DNA of 64,000 bases from assembly GCA_963794605.1 (NCBI GenBank), contig CAWCEN010000003.1:186001-250000 (forward strand), written 5' to 3'. Shown here piece after piece: positions 25,796 through 33,738 of the stretch; positions within the stretch are counted from its first letter, which is position 1, and every line of letters begins with the position of its first letter. Both the position numbers and the translations under genes were made by a program. The notes below the pieces were generated by a model. The model saw only the letters and a list, made by a program, of their open reading frames with translations, did not search any database and was not told where the DNA came from. This DNA comes from VAXT01 sp963794605 (lineage in GTDB: Bacteria > Actinomycetota > Thermoleophilia > Gaiellales > Gaiellaceae).

Positions 25796-26236
25796 CTAGG
25801 CGAGGATCACCTCGCAGCCTACTTCGCGCTGCACCTCGGCGTCGACATCGGCACCGAAGAGGTTCCCCAGGAGCCCGTGGTGGTGCTCGCCGAGGACTAT
25901 CACCTGCGCGCGGATCTCCTTCGCCGTGTCGACGATCGCCCGCGCCGGGTCTCCGGCCATCCAGTTCAGGTTTGCCTCGAGGCCGGCGGCGGCAAGCCGT
26001 TCGCTGGCCTCTCTCAGGTGCGCAACGACGTCCGGCGGTGGGGGCAGCGCCTCGCCTTCGTCGGCAGAGATGTCGTCCAGCGTTCCGAAATTGCGCGGCA
26101 CATCGGGGTCGAGCGGCATGTTTGCCACGCTCAGGACGGTGACCCGGCCGTGCGACTCGTGCGCCTCCGCGATCGCGCGCTCGAGCGCACGCCTGCCGCC
26201 GTCCGAGCCGTCGTAGCCCACGAGAATCCTGCGCAC
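25796..26236 (-). CDS. Universal stress protein family (UspA domain)
   Basis: A single 146-residue Usp domain opens RRILVGYDGSDGGRRALERA. The C-terminal nucleotide loop reads GLLGNLFGADVDAEV. It lacks the usual final glycine-serine/threonine of the ATP-binding motif G-x2-G-x9-G-(S/T), so ATP binding is doubtful. It is monocistronic. Confidence 0.88.
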   Translation of the reverse strand: MRRILVGYDGSDGGRRALERAIAEAHESHGRVTVLSVANMPLDPDVPRNFGTLDDISADEGEALPPPPDVVAHLREASERLAAAGLEANLNWMAGDPARAIVDTAKEIRAQVIVLGEHHHGLLGNLFGADVDAEVQREVGCEVILA

Positions 26237-26646
26237 GCGAGACAGTCTCTCAGGCTACGGCGCCTGCGTGAGAGCCAGCGCACGATAACCCGTGTTATGT
26301 CAAGTCGCAGGAGACGAAACCACGACCACCTCTCCTCGATTGGTCGCCCCTCTCTGCGCGGGACCATAAAAAATTCGCCGAGCCGGTTTCGCTTTCGTCC
26401 GCCCTTCCGACCAACTTTCGGCTTCCGCCTACGGCCGCCCGGCTGGGCTTCGACCTACTTGCGCTCCGTGCTCGGCGCAAACGGGAATCTAGAGATGTCA
26501 ACACCTCCTCGCAAGACCTGTCGAAACGTGTCGTGCGCAATTTGCAAAAAGTTCAGTTTTCAACATTTTCCACAATCTCGCTCGCGGCCTGTGGACAACT
26601 CTGTGCATCGATGAGCCGCCGCCGACCCGGATAGACTCGCGCCGCC
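26237..26646. other. 410-base gene-free region with DnaA-box-like sites
   Basis: No convincing gene is present. The region has an AT-rich patch (ccataaaaaattcg, 26363-26376), a small palindrome ataac-ccgt-gttat (26285-26298), and further AT-rich sequence (26540-26580). Two DnaA-box-like sites in opposite orientation are TTTTCCACA (26566-26574) and TGTGGACAA (26590-26598). dnaA, dnaN and gyr genes are absent, so this is not an obvious oriC. Confidence 0.5.
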
Positions 26647-26856
26647 GTGTCCTTCCACCTGCGCCCACCGAGCGTCGACAAGGGCGTCTCGGCGTTTCTC
26701 TGGGCCTTCGGCTTCTTCCTCTACATCTGGCTCGGCCAGCTTGCGCTCGGCATCGGCAAGGGCAGCGCGTTCATCCTCGCCGCGGTCGCGGGGGGCGCGA
26801 TTTTCCTCTACATCCGCCTCTACGGCGAGGGCGGCGCCAGGCGGGCCCGCCGCTAG
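26647..26856 (+). CDS. Small membrane protein, unknown
   Basis: The 69-residue protein has two predicted transmembrane helices (about 14-33 and 40-56) and a basic tail (GGARRARR), which suggests cytoplasmic ends. GTG 26647 is preceded by TAGACT nine bases upstream, giving a near-leaderless message. No family was recognised. Confidence 0.6.
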   Translation: MSFHLRPPSVDKGVSAFLWAFGFFLYIWLGQLALGIGKGSAFILAAVAGGAIFLYIRLYGEGGARRARR

Positions 26857-27039
26857 CTAGACGGCTTCCAGCCCCACCCGGCGGTGATCGCCGGCCAGCG
26901 AGCGTAGGAGCAGCCGCGCGAGCTCGTCGCCGATCGCCTGGCGCAACCGGGCGACCCCGGTCGGCTGCTCGTCACTGAGGCGCGCGCAGTCGTCGAGGAT
27001 CCTGTCCAGCGCTCTTGTCTGCGGCTCGAGGGAGCCCAT
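26857..27039 (-). CDS. Small hypothetical protein
   Basis: A 60-residue helical protein whose stop abuts the stop of the preceding forward gene. Its middle (LRQAIGDELARLLLRSLAG) looks like a conserved amphipathic helix. Coding status is moderately supported by gene packing only. Confidence 0.45.
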   Translation of the reverse strand: MGSLEPQTRALDRILDDCARLSDEQPTGVARLRQAIGDELARLLLRSLAGDHRRVGLEAV

Positions 27040-27105
27040 CGCCCAAATATCGGCGCGCCAGATCGCCCCGGGGATCCCTCCCGGGAGTGAGCACTCCGAA
27101 CCTGA

Positions 27106-27705
27106 CTATTTCTTTACAGGCTCGGCGGGCTCTCGCGCGGGTTGCGCCTCGGTCGTGTCCTCGTCACCGAGCCGAACTTGCCGGTCCTCCTCCGCGCGTC
27201 CGTTGCCGTCCACGGCCGGACGCGGCTGAGCGCCGGCTGCCGGGACAGGCTTCATCTTGCGCGGGATCCGTGGGCCGGTCGTGTCGAACGCGAGCCCGAA
27301 GACGAGCCCGATCCCGAATGCGATCGCAGGGATCATCAGCCCGAGCGAGTCGACGAGGCCGTCGATTCCGATGTCGCCGGACCAGCTCCGAACGTGCCGT
27401 CCGAGCCAGTAGTTCTGCGGCTCGTGCGCGGCCAGCATCCAGCCGCCGACCACGAGCGTCGGCAGGAACCCGACCAGGAACACGTGGCTCGAGACCCGCG
27501 GCCAGCCCCACTTCGTCCACCCGCCCAGGAGCTGGGACAGCGCCATCACGAGCCCGCCCAGGGCTACCAGCCCGAACGCGGCCCAGTAGCCGCCCAAAGA
27601 CGCATCGGAAACGTCGTCCGGAAGGATCGTCGTCGCGAGCCACAACAGCACACCGGCCGAAGCCGCGCCGATCAGCGTCAAGCTAGCTCTCGTCACGCCG
27701 TACAT
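27106..27705 (-). CDS. Membrane protein with four predicted helices, unknown
   Basis: ATG 27705 is preceded by a good ribosome site (ggaggtgg). The 199-residue product has helices at about 6-27, 38-58, 72-92 and 125-145. A hydrophilic, proline- and acid-rich tail of about 50 residues ends EPAEPVKK. There is no recognisable domain. It may be cotranscribed with the CpXC-like gene at 27751-28350. Confidence 0.7.
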   Translation of the reverse strand: MYGVTRASLTLIGAASAGVLLWLATTILPDDVSDASLGGYWAAFGLVALGGLVMALSQLLGGWTKWGWPRVSSHVFLVGFLPTLVVGGWMLAAHEPQNYWLGRHVRSWSGDIGIDGLVDSLGLMIPAIAFGIGLVFGLAFDTTGPRIPRKMKPVPAAGAQPRPAVDGNGRAEEDRQVRLGDEDTTEAQPAREPAEPVKK

Positions 27706-27750
27706 AAGGGGCACCACCTCCGCCCCGGTCCTGCCCACTTCGCGGGAAAA

Positions 27751-28350
27751 TCAGTCCAGGTCAAGGCGTCGCGCGTCGAAACGCCCCGAATCCAGCTCGT
27801 CGCGGAACTCCTCGACCATCTCGTCCGCATCGCCGGCCAGGACGTGCTGGAGGACGCCGATCTCCCGGTCGTTGTGGAACGGGAGGTCGACGTGCTCGGG
27901 CGTGACCAGGTTGACCGAGATGTGCTCGCACGCCGGGCAGCGCACGGCGAGCCCCAACGACCCGTCGCCGGGCGCGAGCAGGAAGAACGACGACGGAAAG
28001 ACGGGCCGCGAACGTCGCTCCGGGTAGCAGTAGAAGGTCCACGGCCACTGGCCCGCGAGGATTCGCCGCACGGCGAGGTCGGCGAGCTCTTCCGCGGTCG
28101 ACTCGAACCGATCGGTCATCAGGTTCAAGTAGCGCTCCGAGCTGTGCCCGAGCGGCGCCCAGTCGAGCTCGACGTCCGAGACCAGCCCTGGATGCTCGCA
28201 ACCGCACGGGCAGTCGAACACGACCTGGAACACGGCCGGGTGCCGTGTGACGGGAAGCCGGTCGAGGGCCCGGAACTCGGACAGGCGCACGCGCGTCTCA
28301 CCCCTGGTCGGGCACGGGAACGTGTAGCGCGTCGTGAGCGCGTCGTACAT
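27751..28350 (-). CDS. CpXC-domain-like zinc protein
   Basis: The 199-residue protein has cysteine clusters CPCGC (near residue 47) and CPAC (near residue 137), plus an early CP in FPCPTRG, consistent with CpXC-type zinc knuckles. Its function is unknown. It lies downstream of three tandem palindromic repeats that separate it from apt. Confidence 0.6.
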   Translation of the reverse strand: MYDALTTRYTFPCPTRGETRVRLSEFRALDRLPVTRHPAVFQVVFDCPCGCEHPGLVSDVELDWAPLGHSSERYLNLMTDRFESTAEELADLAVRRILAGQWPWTFYCYPERRSRPVFPSSFFLLAPGDGSLGLAVRCPACEHISVNLVTPEHVDLPFHNDREIGVLQHVLAGDADEMVEEFRDELDSGRFDARRLDLD

Positions 28351-28399
28351 GACGATCTGGGACTTGTAATCGGCGCGCCGGACGATCCCCGTTAATCCG

Positions 28400-28500
28400 G
28401 TGCCAGGCTTCAGCCTGGCTTCCGGCGTTCCTTCAGTGCCAGGCTTCAGCCTGGCTTCCGGCGCTCCTTCAGTGCCAGGCTCAGCCTGGCTCCGGCGCTA
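28400..28500. repeat. Three tandem 36-base palindromic repeats
   Basis: Units at 28400-28435, 28436-28471 and a shortened one at 28472-28500 each hold the palindrome gccaggct-tc-agcctggc followed by tccggcg. The last unit has lost one T in the loop and one in the spacer. They lie just past the apt stop and may terminate apt or be a mobile palindromic element. Confidence 0.8.
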
Positions 28501-28505
28501 CGTGC

Positions 28506-29039
28506 TCAGTAATGCAGTAGCGAGAAGACGTCGTAGGCCGCGATCTTCTCCAGGCCGTCGAGGAAGTCCAGCTCGATGATGAACTGGAGCCCCACCACGG
28601 TGCCGCCGAGCTGCTCGACGAGCTCGGCCAGCGCTCTCGCCGTACCGCCCGTTGCGAGCACGTCGTCGTGGATCAGCACGCGTGCTCCGTCCCCGAACGC
28701 GTCAGCCCGGAGCTCGAGCGTGTTCTTGCCGTACTCGAGCGCGTACTCCGCGCTGATCGTCTCGAGCGGCAGCTTGCCAGGTCGGCGGGCCGGGACGAAA
28801 CCGCAGCCGAGCTTGTAGGCGATCGCCGAGCCGACGAAGAAGCCGCGCGCCTCCGCGCCGACGACGATGTCTGGCCTCCGCTCGGCCGCCCAGTCGCCCA
28901 AGACGTCGATCGTCTCGCGCAGCGCGTCCCGATTGGCGAGCAGGGGCATGATGTCCTTGAAGACGACGCCCGGCTCCGGCCAGTCCGGCACGTCACGGAC
29001 CAGGGACTTCAGCCGCTCGATGTCCGCGACGGCCATCAC
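28506..29039 (-). CDS. apt: Adenine phosphoribosyltransferase
   Basis: Apt salvages adenine to AMP with PRPP. The PRPP-binding motif VLIHDDVLATGGTA and the adenine-site segment GAEARGFFVG are present; 177 residues is normal. GTG 29039 overlaps the stop of the MerR gene (GTGA), making it the last gene of the rsiG-garA-ftsR-apt operon. Confidence 0.95.
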   Translation of the reverse strand: MMAVADIERLKSLVRDVPDWPEPGVVFKDIMPLLANRDALRETIDVLGDWAAERRPDIVVGAEARGFFVGSAIAYKLGCGFVPARRPGKLPLETISAEYALEYGKNTLELRADAFGDGARVLIHDDVLATGGTARALAELVEQLGGTVVGLQFIIELDFLDGLEKIAAYDVFSLLHY

Positions 29040-29731
29040 GCGGAGGCGAGGTGTCGAAGGGCACGCCAGGAGAGGAGCTGCGAGAGCTCCTGCGCGAGCT
29101 CGGCGAGGGCGCGGAGGTCGTCGAGCGCAGCCTCCCGCCGCTCGGGGTTGCGCGTCCGCAGCGAGGGGCCGACCAGCTGGCCCAGAAGCGACGCCTCGCG
29201 GTCGGCGGCGGTTCGGAACGCGCGCAGGTTCCGTGGGCCGATCCCGTACGAGGCGAGCTGGGCGCAGACCGCCGCGATCTCCGCGTCGCCGGCCGAGTAG
29301 CGCTTCTCTCCCCCATTCCCGCGACCCTCGAGCAGCCCGTACTCTTCGAGCTCACGGACGAGCTGCGGCGTGGCGCCGGACCGCTCCTGGATCTCGCCAG
29401 CGCTCAACTCCTCTTCGGGCCCCGCGAGCCCCGCGGCACGTCTGCGACGGCGCCCTTTGTTCGCCTCCGGCGAGGCGAGCTCCTGCCTGATCACGCGCAG
29501 TGGCAGGAACTCGTCGCGCTGCAGTCGCAGAATCGTCCGCAGCCGATCGACCACGTCGTCGTCGAACAGCCGGTAGCCGCCGCGCGTCCGCTTCGGCTGG
29601 ATCAGGCCCTGATCCTCGAGGTAGCGGATCTTCGAGATCGAGACGTCCGGGAACTCGTCGCGGAGCTGGTTGCAGACGGCCCCGATATGGAGCAGGCCGT
29701 CGCGCGTGGATGTTTCCGCCGCCGCGCTCAC
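29036..29731 (-). CDS. ftsR: MerR-family regulator, FtsR-like
   Basis: The N-terminal winged helix of MerR type is clear: KIRYLEDQGLIQPKRT, then GGYRLFDDDVVDRL. A second helix-turn-helix-like section (GATPQLVRELEEYGLL, EKRYSAGDAEIAAV) follows, as in actinobacterial FtsR regulators of ftsZ. Position next to a GarA-type FHA gene is the conserved actinobacterial arrangement. GTG 29731 overlaps the FHA gene stop in GTGA. The symbol rests on this synteny. Confidence 0.75.
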   Translation of the reverse strand: MSAAAETSTRDGLLHIGAVCNQLRDEFPDVSISKIRYLEDQGLIQPKRTRGGYRLFDDDVVDRLRTILRLQRDEFLPLRVIRQELASPEANKGRRRRRAAGLAGPEEELSAGEIQERSGATPQLVRELEEYGLLEGRGNGGEKRYSAGDAEIAAVCAQLASYGIGPRNLRAFRTAADREASLLGQLVGPSLRTRNPERREAALDDLRALAELAQELSQLLSWRALRHLASA

Positions 29732-30195
29732 TGCGAGAGGAAGGTCAGCTTGTACTTGCCGATCTGGAGCTCGTCCCCGTCCTCGAGCCGGCCCGATTCG
29801 ATTCGGCGCCTGTTCAAGAACGTCCCGTTGAGGCTGCCCCGGTCCTCGATGAAGAATCCGCCGTCGCGGCGCATGACCAGCGCGTGGCGGCGCGAGACCG
29901 TGACGTCGTCGAGAAAGACGTCGCAGTCCGGAGAGCGCCCCACTGTGGTCTGCTCCTTCTCGAGCAAAAAGTGCTCGCCTGCGCGCCCTCCGCCCGAACG
30001 GACGACGAGCGCAGGGCCCTCCGCCTTGATCTCGTCGAGGACCGCGCCGGCCTCGTCGTCTCCCTCCTCGGGCGTGTAGCTCATCGTCGTGTCGGAGCCG
30101 CCTTCGTCGCGCACGAGCAGCGCCCCACACTTCGCGCAGTAGTTCGACGCCTCCGGATTCTGGAAGCCGCACTCCGGGCAGTACACATGGCTCAA
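29728..30195 (-). CDS. garA: Zinc-ribbon FHA protein, GarA-like
   Basis: The 155-residue protein opens with a zinc ribbon (CPECG, CAKCG) and an acidic linker containing DTTMSYTPEE. A C-terminal FHA domain follows (VGRSPDCDVFLDD, VSRRHA, GSLNGTFLN). In mycobacterial GarA and corynebacterial OdhI a TT pair in the same place is phosphorylated by Pkn kinases and then bound by the FHA domain, switching glutamate metabolism. The added zinc ribbon differs from those. TTG 30195 overlaps the upstream stop (TTGA). Confidence 0.8.
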   Translation of the reverse strand: MSHVYCPECGFQNPEASNYCAKCGALLVRDEGGSDTTMSYTPEEGDDEAGAVLDEIKAEGPALVVRSGGGRAGEHFLLEKEQTTVGRSPDCDVFLDDVTVSRRHALVMRRDGGFFIEDRGSLNGTFLNRRRIESGRLEDGDELQIGKYKLTFLSQ

Positions 30196-30443
30196 GCGCT
30201 TTCCTCCGACGGCGGCGAGGCCTTGCCGGCGAGGATCTCGGCGAGCTTGTCCAGGTCGACCTGGTCGAGCTCGCTCGACGGCTTTTTCTGTTTCCGCGCG
30301 ACAAGCTCCGTCCGCAGCATGTCGATGCGTCCGTGCAGGAGCCGCCGGCGATACGACACCTCCTGCTCCTCTTCGGTCAGCTTGTCGATCTCGGCCTTGA
30401 GATCAGTGTCGGACATCGACGGAAGATCTGGGAACGGTTCCAC
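30192..30443 (-). CDS. rsiG: RsiG-like c-di-GMP-binding anti-sigma protein
   Basis: An 83-residue coiled-coil protein carries one copy of the RsiG signature E-x3-S-x2-R-x3-Q-x3-D: E26, S30, R33, D41, with H37 where Q is usual. Streptomyces RsiG has two such helices and holds sigma WhiG when c-di-GMP is bound. One-motif homodimeric forms are known from deep actinobacteria. The partner sigma factor is not adjacent. GTG 30443 has gaaagg 8 bases upstream. Confidence 0.7.
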   Translation of the reverse strand: MEPFPDLPSMSDTDLKAEIDKLTEEEQEVSYRRRLLHGRIDMLRTELVARKQKKPSSELDQVDLDKLAEILAGKASPPSEESA

Positions 30444-30510
30444 GCGATCAGCCTTTCGTTCGGAGGGGAGGCGCTGGCAAGTAAAGCAGCAGCGCCGAAA
30501 AGGTTCAACC

Positions 30511-33021
30511 TCAACTTGAGATATCGGTCTCCTGCTGCAGGACGTCCTCGACGAGCTGCCTCAGCTCTTCCTCGAGCTCGTTCGACGTGCGCTCGTCCTG
30601 CCCCTCGGCGTAGATATGGACGAGCGGCTCGTCTGGATCGGGCAGCACCTGCGCCCAGCCGCGCCGGTCGTTGACCTTGATTCCGTCGAGCAAGTCGAGG
30701 TCCCGCCCTTTGAGTCGCTCGGTCAGGACGCGCATGACGATGCCTTTCTGCGCCCACGGGCACGGCAGCTGGCGGTGGACCAGCGTCGAGACGGGCAGCT
30801 CCGCTACGAGCGAGGACAGTGGCTGGCCGACCGGTGCGAGGAGCTCCAGGAATTTGCAGAGGCTCGCCATCGCGTCGTACGCCGGCAAGAAGTCCGGGAA
30901 GACGTACCCGCCGCCGATCGCGCCGGCGAAGATGACGCCGTCCTGCGCGGCCGCCTTGGTCAGCTCGCTCAGCGACGCCGGCGTGCGGATCACTTCGAGC
31001 CCGCTGCCCTTCAGGATCCGGTCGACCTGGCCCGTGACGGTGACCGGGAACGCGAGCTTTCCGCGTCGGCCGTCCGAGCCGATCAGCTTCAGGAACAGGA
31101 GCAGCGCCTGCTCGACGGGGATCTCGCGCCCACTCTCGTCGATCAGATACAGCCGCTCCGCGGCTCGGTCGAAGACGACGCCGAAATTCGCGCCGACGGC
31201 GTTGACGAGCTTTTTCGTCTGGCCGATGAGGCTGCGCAGGTTCGCTCGCGGCCCAATCTCCCCGCTCGGCGAGAACGCATGGGCTGCGACGACTTCGACG
31301 CCCAGGGGGCCGAGCACGAGTGGGAGGACCAGCGACGCCGCCGAGTAGCCGTAGTCGACGACGATGCGGAACTCACGCTCGCGAATCGCGTCCTGGTCGA
31401 GGGTCTCGAGCAGCTCCTCGGCATAGATCTCCCGTGCGCGCACCGGGTAGTCGACGTTCCCCACGCTGTCGCCTGCTGCGCGCCGCAGCTCGCCGCGGTT
31501 GAAGTGCTTCTCGACCTCCTTCTGGAGCTCGGCGGTCAGCTGGATGCCCGGCTCTTCGTAGAAGCGGATCGCGACCACCTCGGCGTCCGCCGCTGAGAAG
31601 CCGACGTGGAAGCCGGCCGCATAGTCGTGTGTCTTCAGCAGATGTCGTGCGACCGCGCTCGGCAGCACGCGGAGGTCGGACACGTCGACGCCCGTCGAGT
31701 TGAGGCCGGCGATCATCGCGCGCTCGATCATCCGGCATGCCGCGGGGGCCTCTCTGCTCGCGACGATCCGGGCGCCGCGCGGAAGCGCAGTCCCGAGGGC
31801 GACCGCAAGCTTCGTCACGACCTCCGGCGTCAGGTCGACGTTGACGAGGCCGGAGACGCTGTCGCGCTCGAAGAGCCGCGACGATGCCCGGGACTCCCAG
31901 ATCAGGCTCTCGTAGATCTGGGCGCCGCTCTCGACCTCCTTGTAGGGGTAGATGCGCACGCCGGGCATGAGCACGCTCTCCTCGCCGACCTTGACTTCGT
32001 CGCCGAGAGCCACTCCCTCCTGGAGGCGCGCGTGGGCGCGGATGTCGCACGAGCGGCCGACGATCGCGCCCTCGACGAGCGCGCCGCGCCCGATGTGAGT
32101 CGATGCGTCGATGACCGACCGCATCGTGCGGGCGCGATCGAGAAGCGTGACGCTCGCCGAGAGGACGGAGTACGCGCCGACCTGCGCGTCCGGCGCGACG
32201 CGGCAGTAGTTCGAGATCAGCGCGGGGCCTTCGACCTGGTCGAGATCGTCGAGCTCCACCCCCTCCCCCAGCCAGACGTTCCCACGGAGGCGGATGCCCG
32301 GCATCCCGAGCACGACCCGTTCGTCGAGCGCGTCGAAGTTCGCCTGCCGGTACTGGTCGAGGTTGCCGATGTCCTGCCAGTAGCCGTCCATGACGAGCCC
32401 GTAGAGCGGGCGCCCCATCTCGAGCAGAAGCGGAAAGAGCTCCTTTGAGAAGTCGTAGGGCCGGTCGGTTGGGACGTGCTGCAGAACCTCTGGCTCGAGG
32501 ACGTAAACGCCCGTGTTGATCGTGTCCGAGAAGACCTGGCCCCACGACGGCTTTTCGAGGAAGCGCTCGACTCGTCCGTCGTCGTCCGTGACGACGATCC
32601 CGAACTCGAGTGGGTTCTCGACCGACTTCAGCCCGATCGTGACGGCCGCGCCGCGCTCCTTGTGGTACTCGACCAGCCGTGTCAGGTCGAAGTCGCAGAG
32701 CGCGTCGCCGGAGATGACGAGGAACGTCTCGTCGAGCTTGTCGCCGGCGAGGCGCACGGAACCGGCCGTGCCTGCGGGTGATTCCTCGACGGAGTACTCG
32801 ATGTTCACGCCGAGGCTCTCGCCGTCGCCGAAGTAGCTCCTGATCGCCTGCGGTAGGAAGGCGACCGTCACGATCACGTCGTCGAGGCCGTGGCCGCGCA
32901 GCAGCTCCACGATGTGCTCGATGCACGGTTTGCCGACGATCGGGACCATTGGCTTCGGCTGGTTCGAGGTCAGCGGCCTGAGCCGCGTGCCCTCCCCGCC
33001 GGCCATGACGACGGCTTTCAT
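30511..33021 (-). CDS. Sugar nucleotidyltransferase fused to a phosphomannomutase-like domain
   Basis: The N-terminal half is an NTP transferase (VMAGGEGTRLRPLT, then KPMVPI) followed by left-handed beta-helix hexapeptide repeats (about 240-370). The C-terminal half is of alpha-D-phosphohexomutase fold. The usual phosphoserine loop T-A-S-H-N-P is not recognisable; that region reads HVGFSAADAEVVAIRFYEEP. The protein likely makes GDP-mannose or another NDP-sugar, with the mutase half non-catalytic or altered. The 836-residue fusion is a known actinobacterial and cyanobacterial type. ATG 33021 overlaps the pgsA stop. Confidence 0.85.
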   Translation of the reverse strand: MKAVVMAGGEGTRLRPLTSNQPKPMVPIVGKPCIEHIVELLRGHGLDDVIVTVAFLPQAIRSYFGDGESLGVNIEYSVEESPAGTAGSVRLAGDKLDETFLVISGDALCDFDLTRLVEYHKERGAAVTIGLKSVENPLEFGIVVTDDDGRVERFLEKPSWGQVFSDTINTGVYVLEPEVLQHVPTDRPYDFSKELFPLLLEMGRPLYGLVMDGYWQDIGNLDQYRQANFDALDERVVLGMPGIRLRGNVWLGEGVELDDLDQVEGPALISNYCRVAPDAQVGAYSVLSASVTLLDRARTMRSVIDASTHIGRGALVEGAIVGRSCDIRAHARLQEGVALGDEVKVGEESVLMPGVRIYPYKEVESGAQIYESLIWESRASSRLFERDSVSGLVNVDLTPEVVTKLAVALGTALPRGARIVASREAPAACRMIERAMIAGLNSTGVDVSDLRVLPSAVARHLLKTHDYAAGFHVGFSAADAEVVAIRFYEEPGIQLTAELQKEVEKHFNRGELRRAAGDSVGNVDYPVRAREIYAEELLETLDQDAIREREFRIVVDYGYSAASLVLPLVLGPLGVEVVAAHAFSPSGEIGPRANLRSLIGQTKKLVNAVGANFGVVFDRAAERLYLIDESGREIPVEQALLLFLKLIGSDGRRGKLAFPVTVTGQVDRILKGSGLEVIRTPASLSELTKAAAQDGVIFAGAIGGGYVFPDFLPAYDAMASLCKFLELLAPVGQPLSSLVAELPVSTLVHRQLPCPWAQKGIVMRVLTERLKGRDLDLLDGIKVNDRRGWAQVLPDPDEPLVHIYAEGQDERTSNELEEELRQLVEDVLQQETDISS

Positions 33022-33572
33022 GTGCGGGCTCCTCTGAGGGCCGTGTAGACGTACTGGGCTGCGGCGGCGAGCGCCAAGGAGAGACCGATCCAGAAGAGCC
33101 AGAGCGGCCAGTCGGCGCCCTCATGCGTGACCATCACGAAGACGAGGGACGCGTACAGGACCCAGGTCGCGAGCTTGCCCAGGAAGTTGACGTTGAGCTC
33201 GTAGCCGTCGGGCACGAGGAGCTTGTACCCGCCGATGAGCAGAGCATCCCGCGCGATGATCAGCACCAGCGCGGCCCACGGGAGGCGGTGGTGGACCGCG
33301 ACCAGGATGATGACCGCGGCGTCGATCATCAGGCGGTCCGCGAGCGGGTCTGCAACCTTGCCGAAGGCCGACTCTACGTGCCAGCGCCGGGCGAGCCAGC
33401 CGTCGATCTGGTCGGTGATCCCGGCGACGGCGAAAACGATCGCCGCCGCCCAGCTGTATCCCTCGTCCGCCGGGATGAGCAGGACTGCGAAGACCGGGAT
33501 GAGGAGGAGCCGCAGGATCGTCAGCGCGTTCGGAACGCGCGCCAGCGGAGCGGAGACCGCGGGTGCGGACAT
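33018..33572 (-). CDS. CDP-alcohol phosphatidyltransferase
   Basis: The membrane enzyme of 184 residues has the full CDP-alcohol signature D-G-x2-A-R-x8-G-x3-D-x3-D, beginning DGWLARRW and ending GKVADPLAD. It is probably PgsA (phosphatidylglycerophosphate synthase), but cardiolipin or inositol versions cannot be excluded. TATCCT ends 8 bases before ATG 33572, so the message is leaderless or nearly so. Confidence 0.85.
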   Translation of the reverse strand: MSAPAVSAPLARVPNALTILRLLLIPVFAVLLIPADEGYSWAAAIVFAVAGITDQIDGWLARRWHVESAFGKVADPLADRLMIDAAVIILVAVHHRLPWAALVLIIARDALLIGGYKLLVPDGYELNVNFLGKLATWVLYASLVFVMVTHEGADWPLWLFWIGLSLALAAAAQYVYTALRGART

Positions 33573-33580
33573 CGTGGTCA

Positions 33581-33586
33581 AGGATA
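33581..33586 (-). promoter_or_regulatory. -10 hexamer TATCCT for the pgsA-like gene
   Basis: It ends 8 bases before ATG 33572 on the minus strand, with no ribosome site. It is divergent from the hutF-like gene promoter. Confidence 0.45.
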
Positions 33587-33627
33587 GAGCGCCGTGGATC
33601 GATCGCTGCGCATTTGCTCGCCTTTCG

Positions 33628-33690
33628 TGACAGACACACGCGCCTTCCCCGGATACGATCGCATCGGGGAGGAGGTCACGGGTGCCAGCC
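33628..33690 (+). repeat. Dispersed repeat, copy B
   Basis: tgacagacac, ggatacgatcgcatcg and gggaggaggtc are shared without gaps with copy C at 61802-61864 (roughly four bases in five identical by eye). It lies in the divergent region between the pgsA-like and hutF-like genes. Confidence 0.65.
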
Positions 33691-33726
33691 GGTTGTACCC
33701 GCGCGAGGGGGCGATCGCGAGGCTGA

Positions 33727-33732
33727 TAGCGT
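33727..33732 (+). promoter_or_regulatory. -10 hexamer TAGCGT for leaderless hutF-like gene
   Basis: It ends 6 bases before GTG 33739, with no ribosome-binding site between. Confidence 0.45.
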
Positions 33733-33738
33733 CGCCAC

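Noticed and set aside
26540..26598. Chromosomal replication origin
   Set aside because: Only two DnaA-box-like sites and no dnaA, dnaN, gyrB or parAB genes nearby; kept only as a DnaA-site observation.
28400..28500. CRISPR array
   Set aside because: Units are directly adjacent with no unique spacers and contain perfect short palindromes; no cas genes are present.
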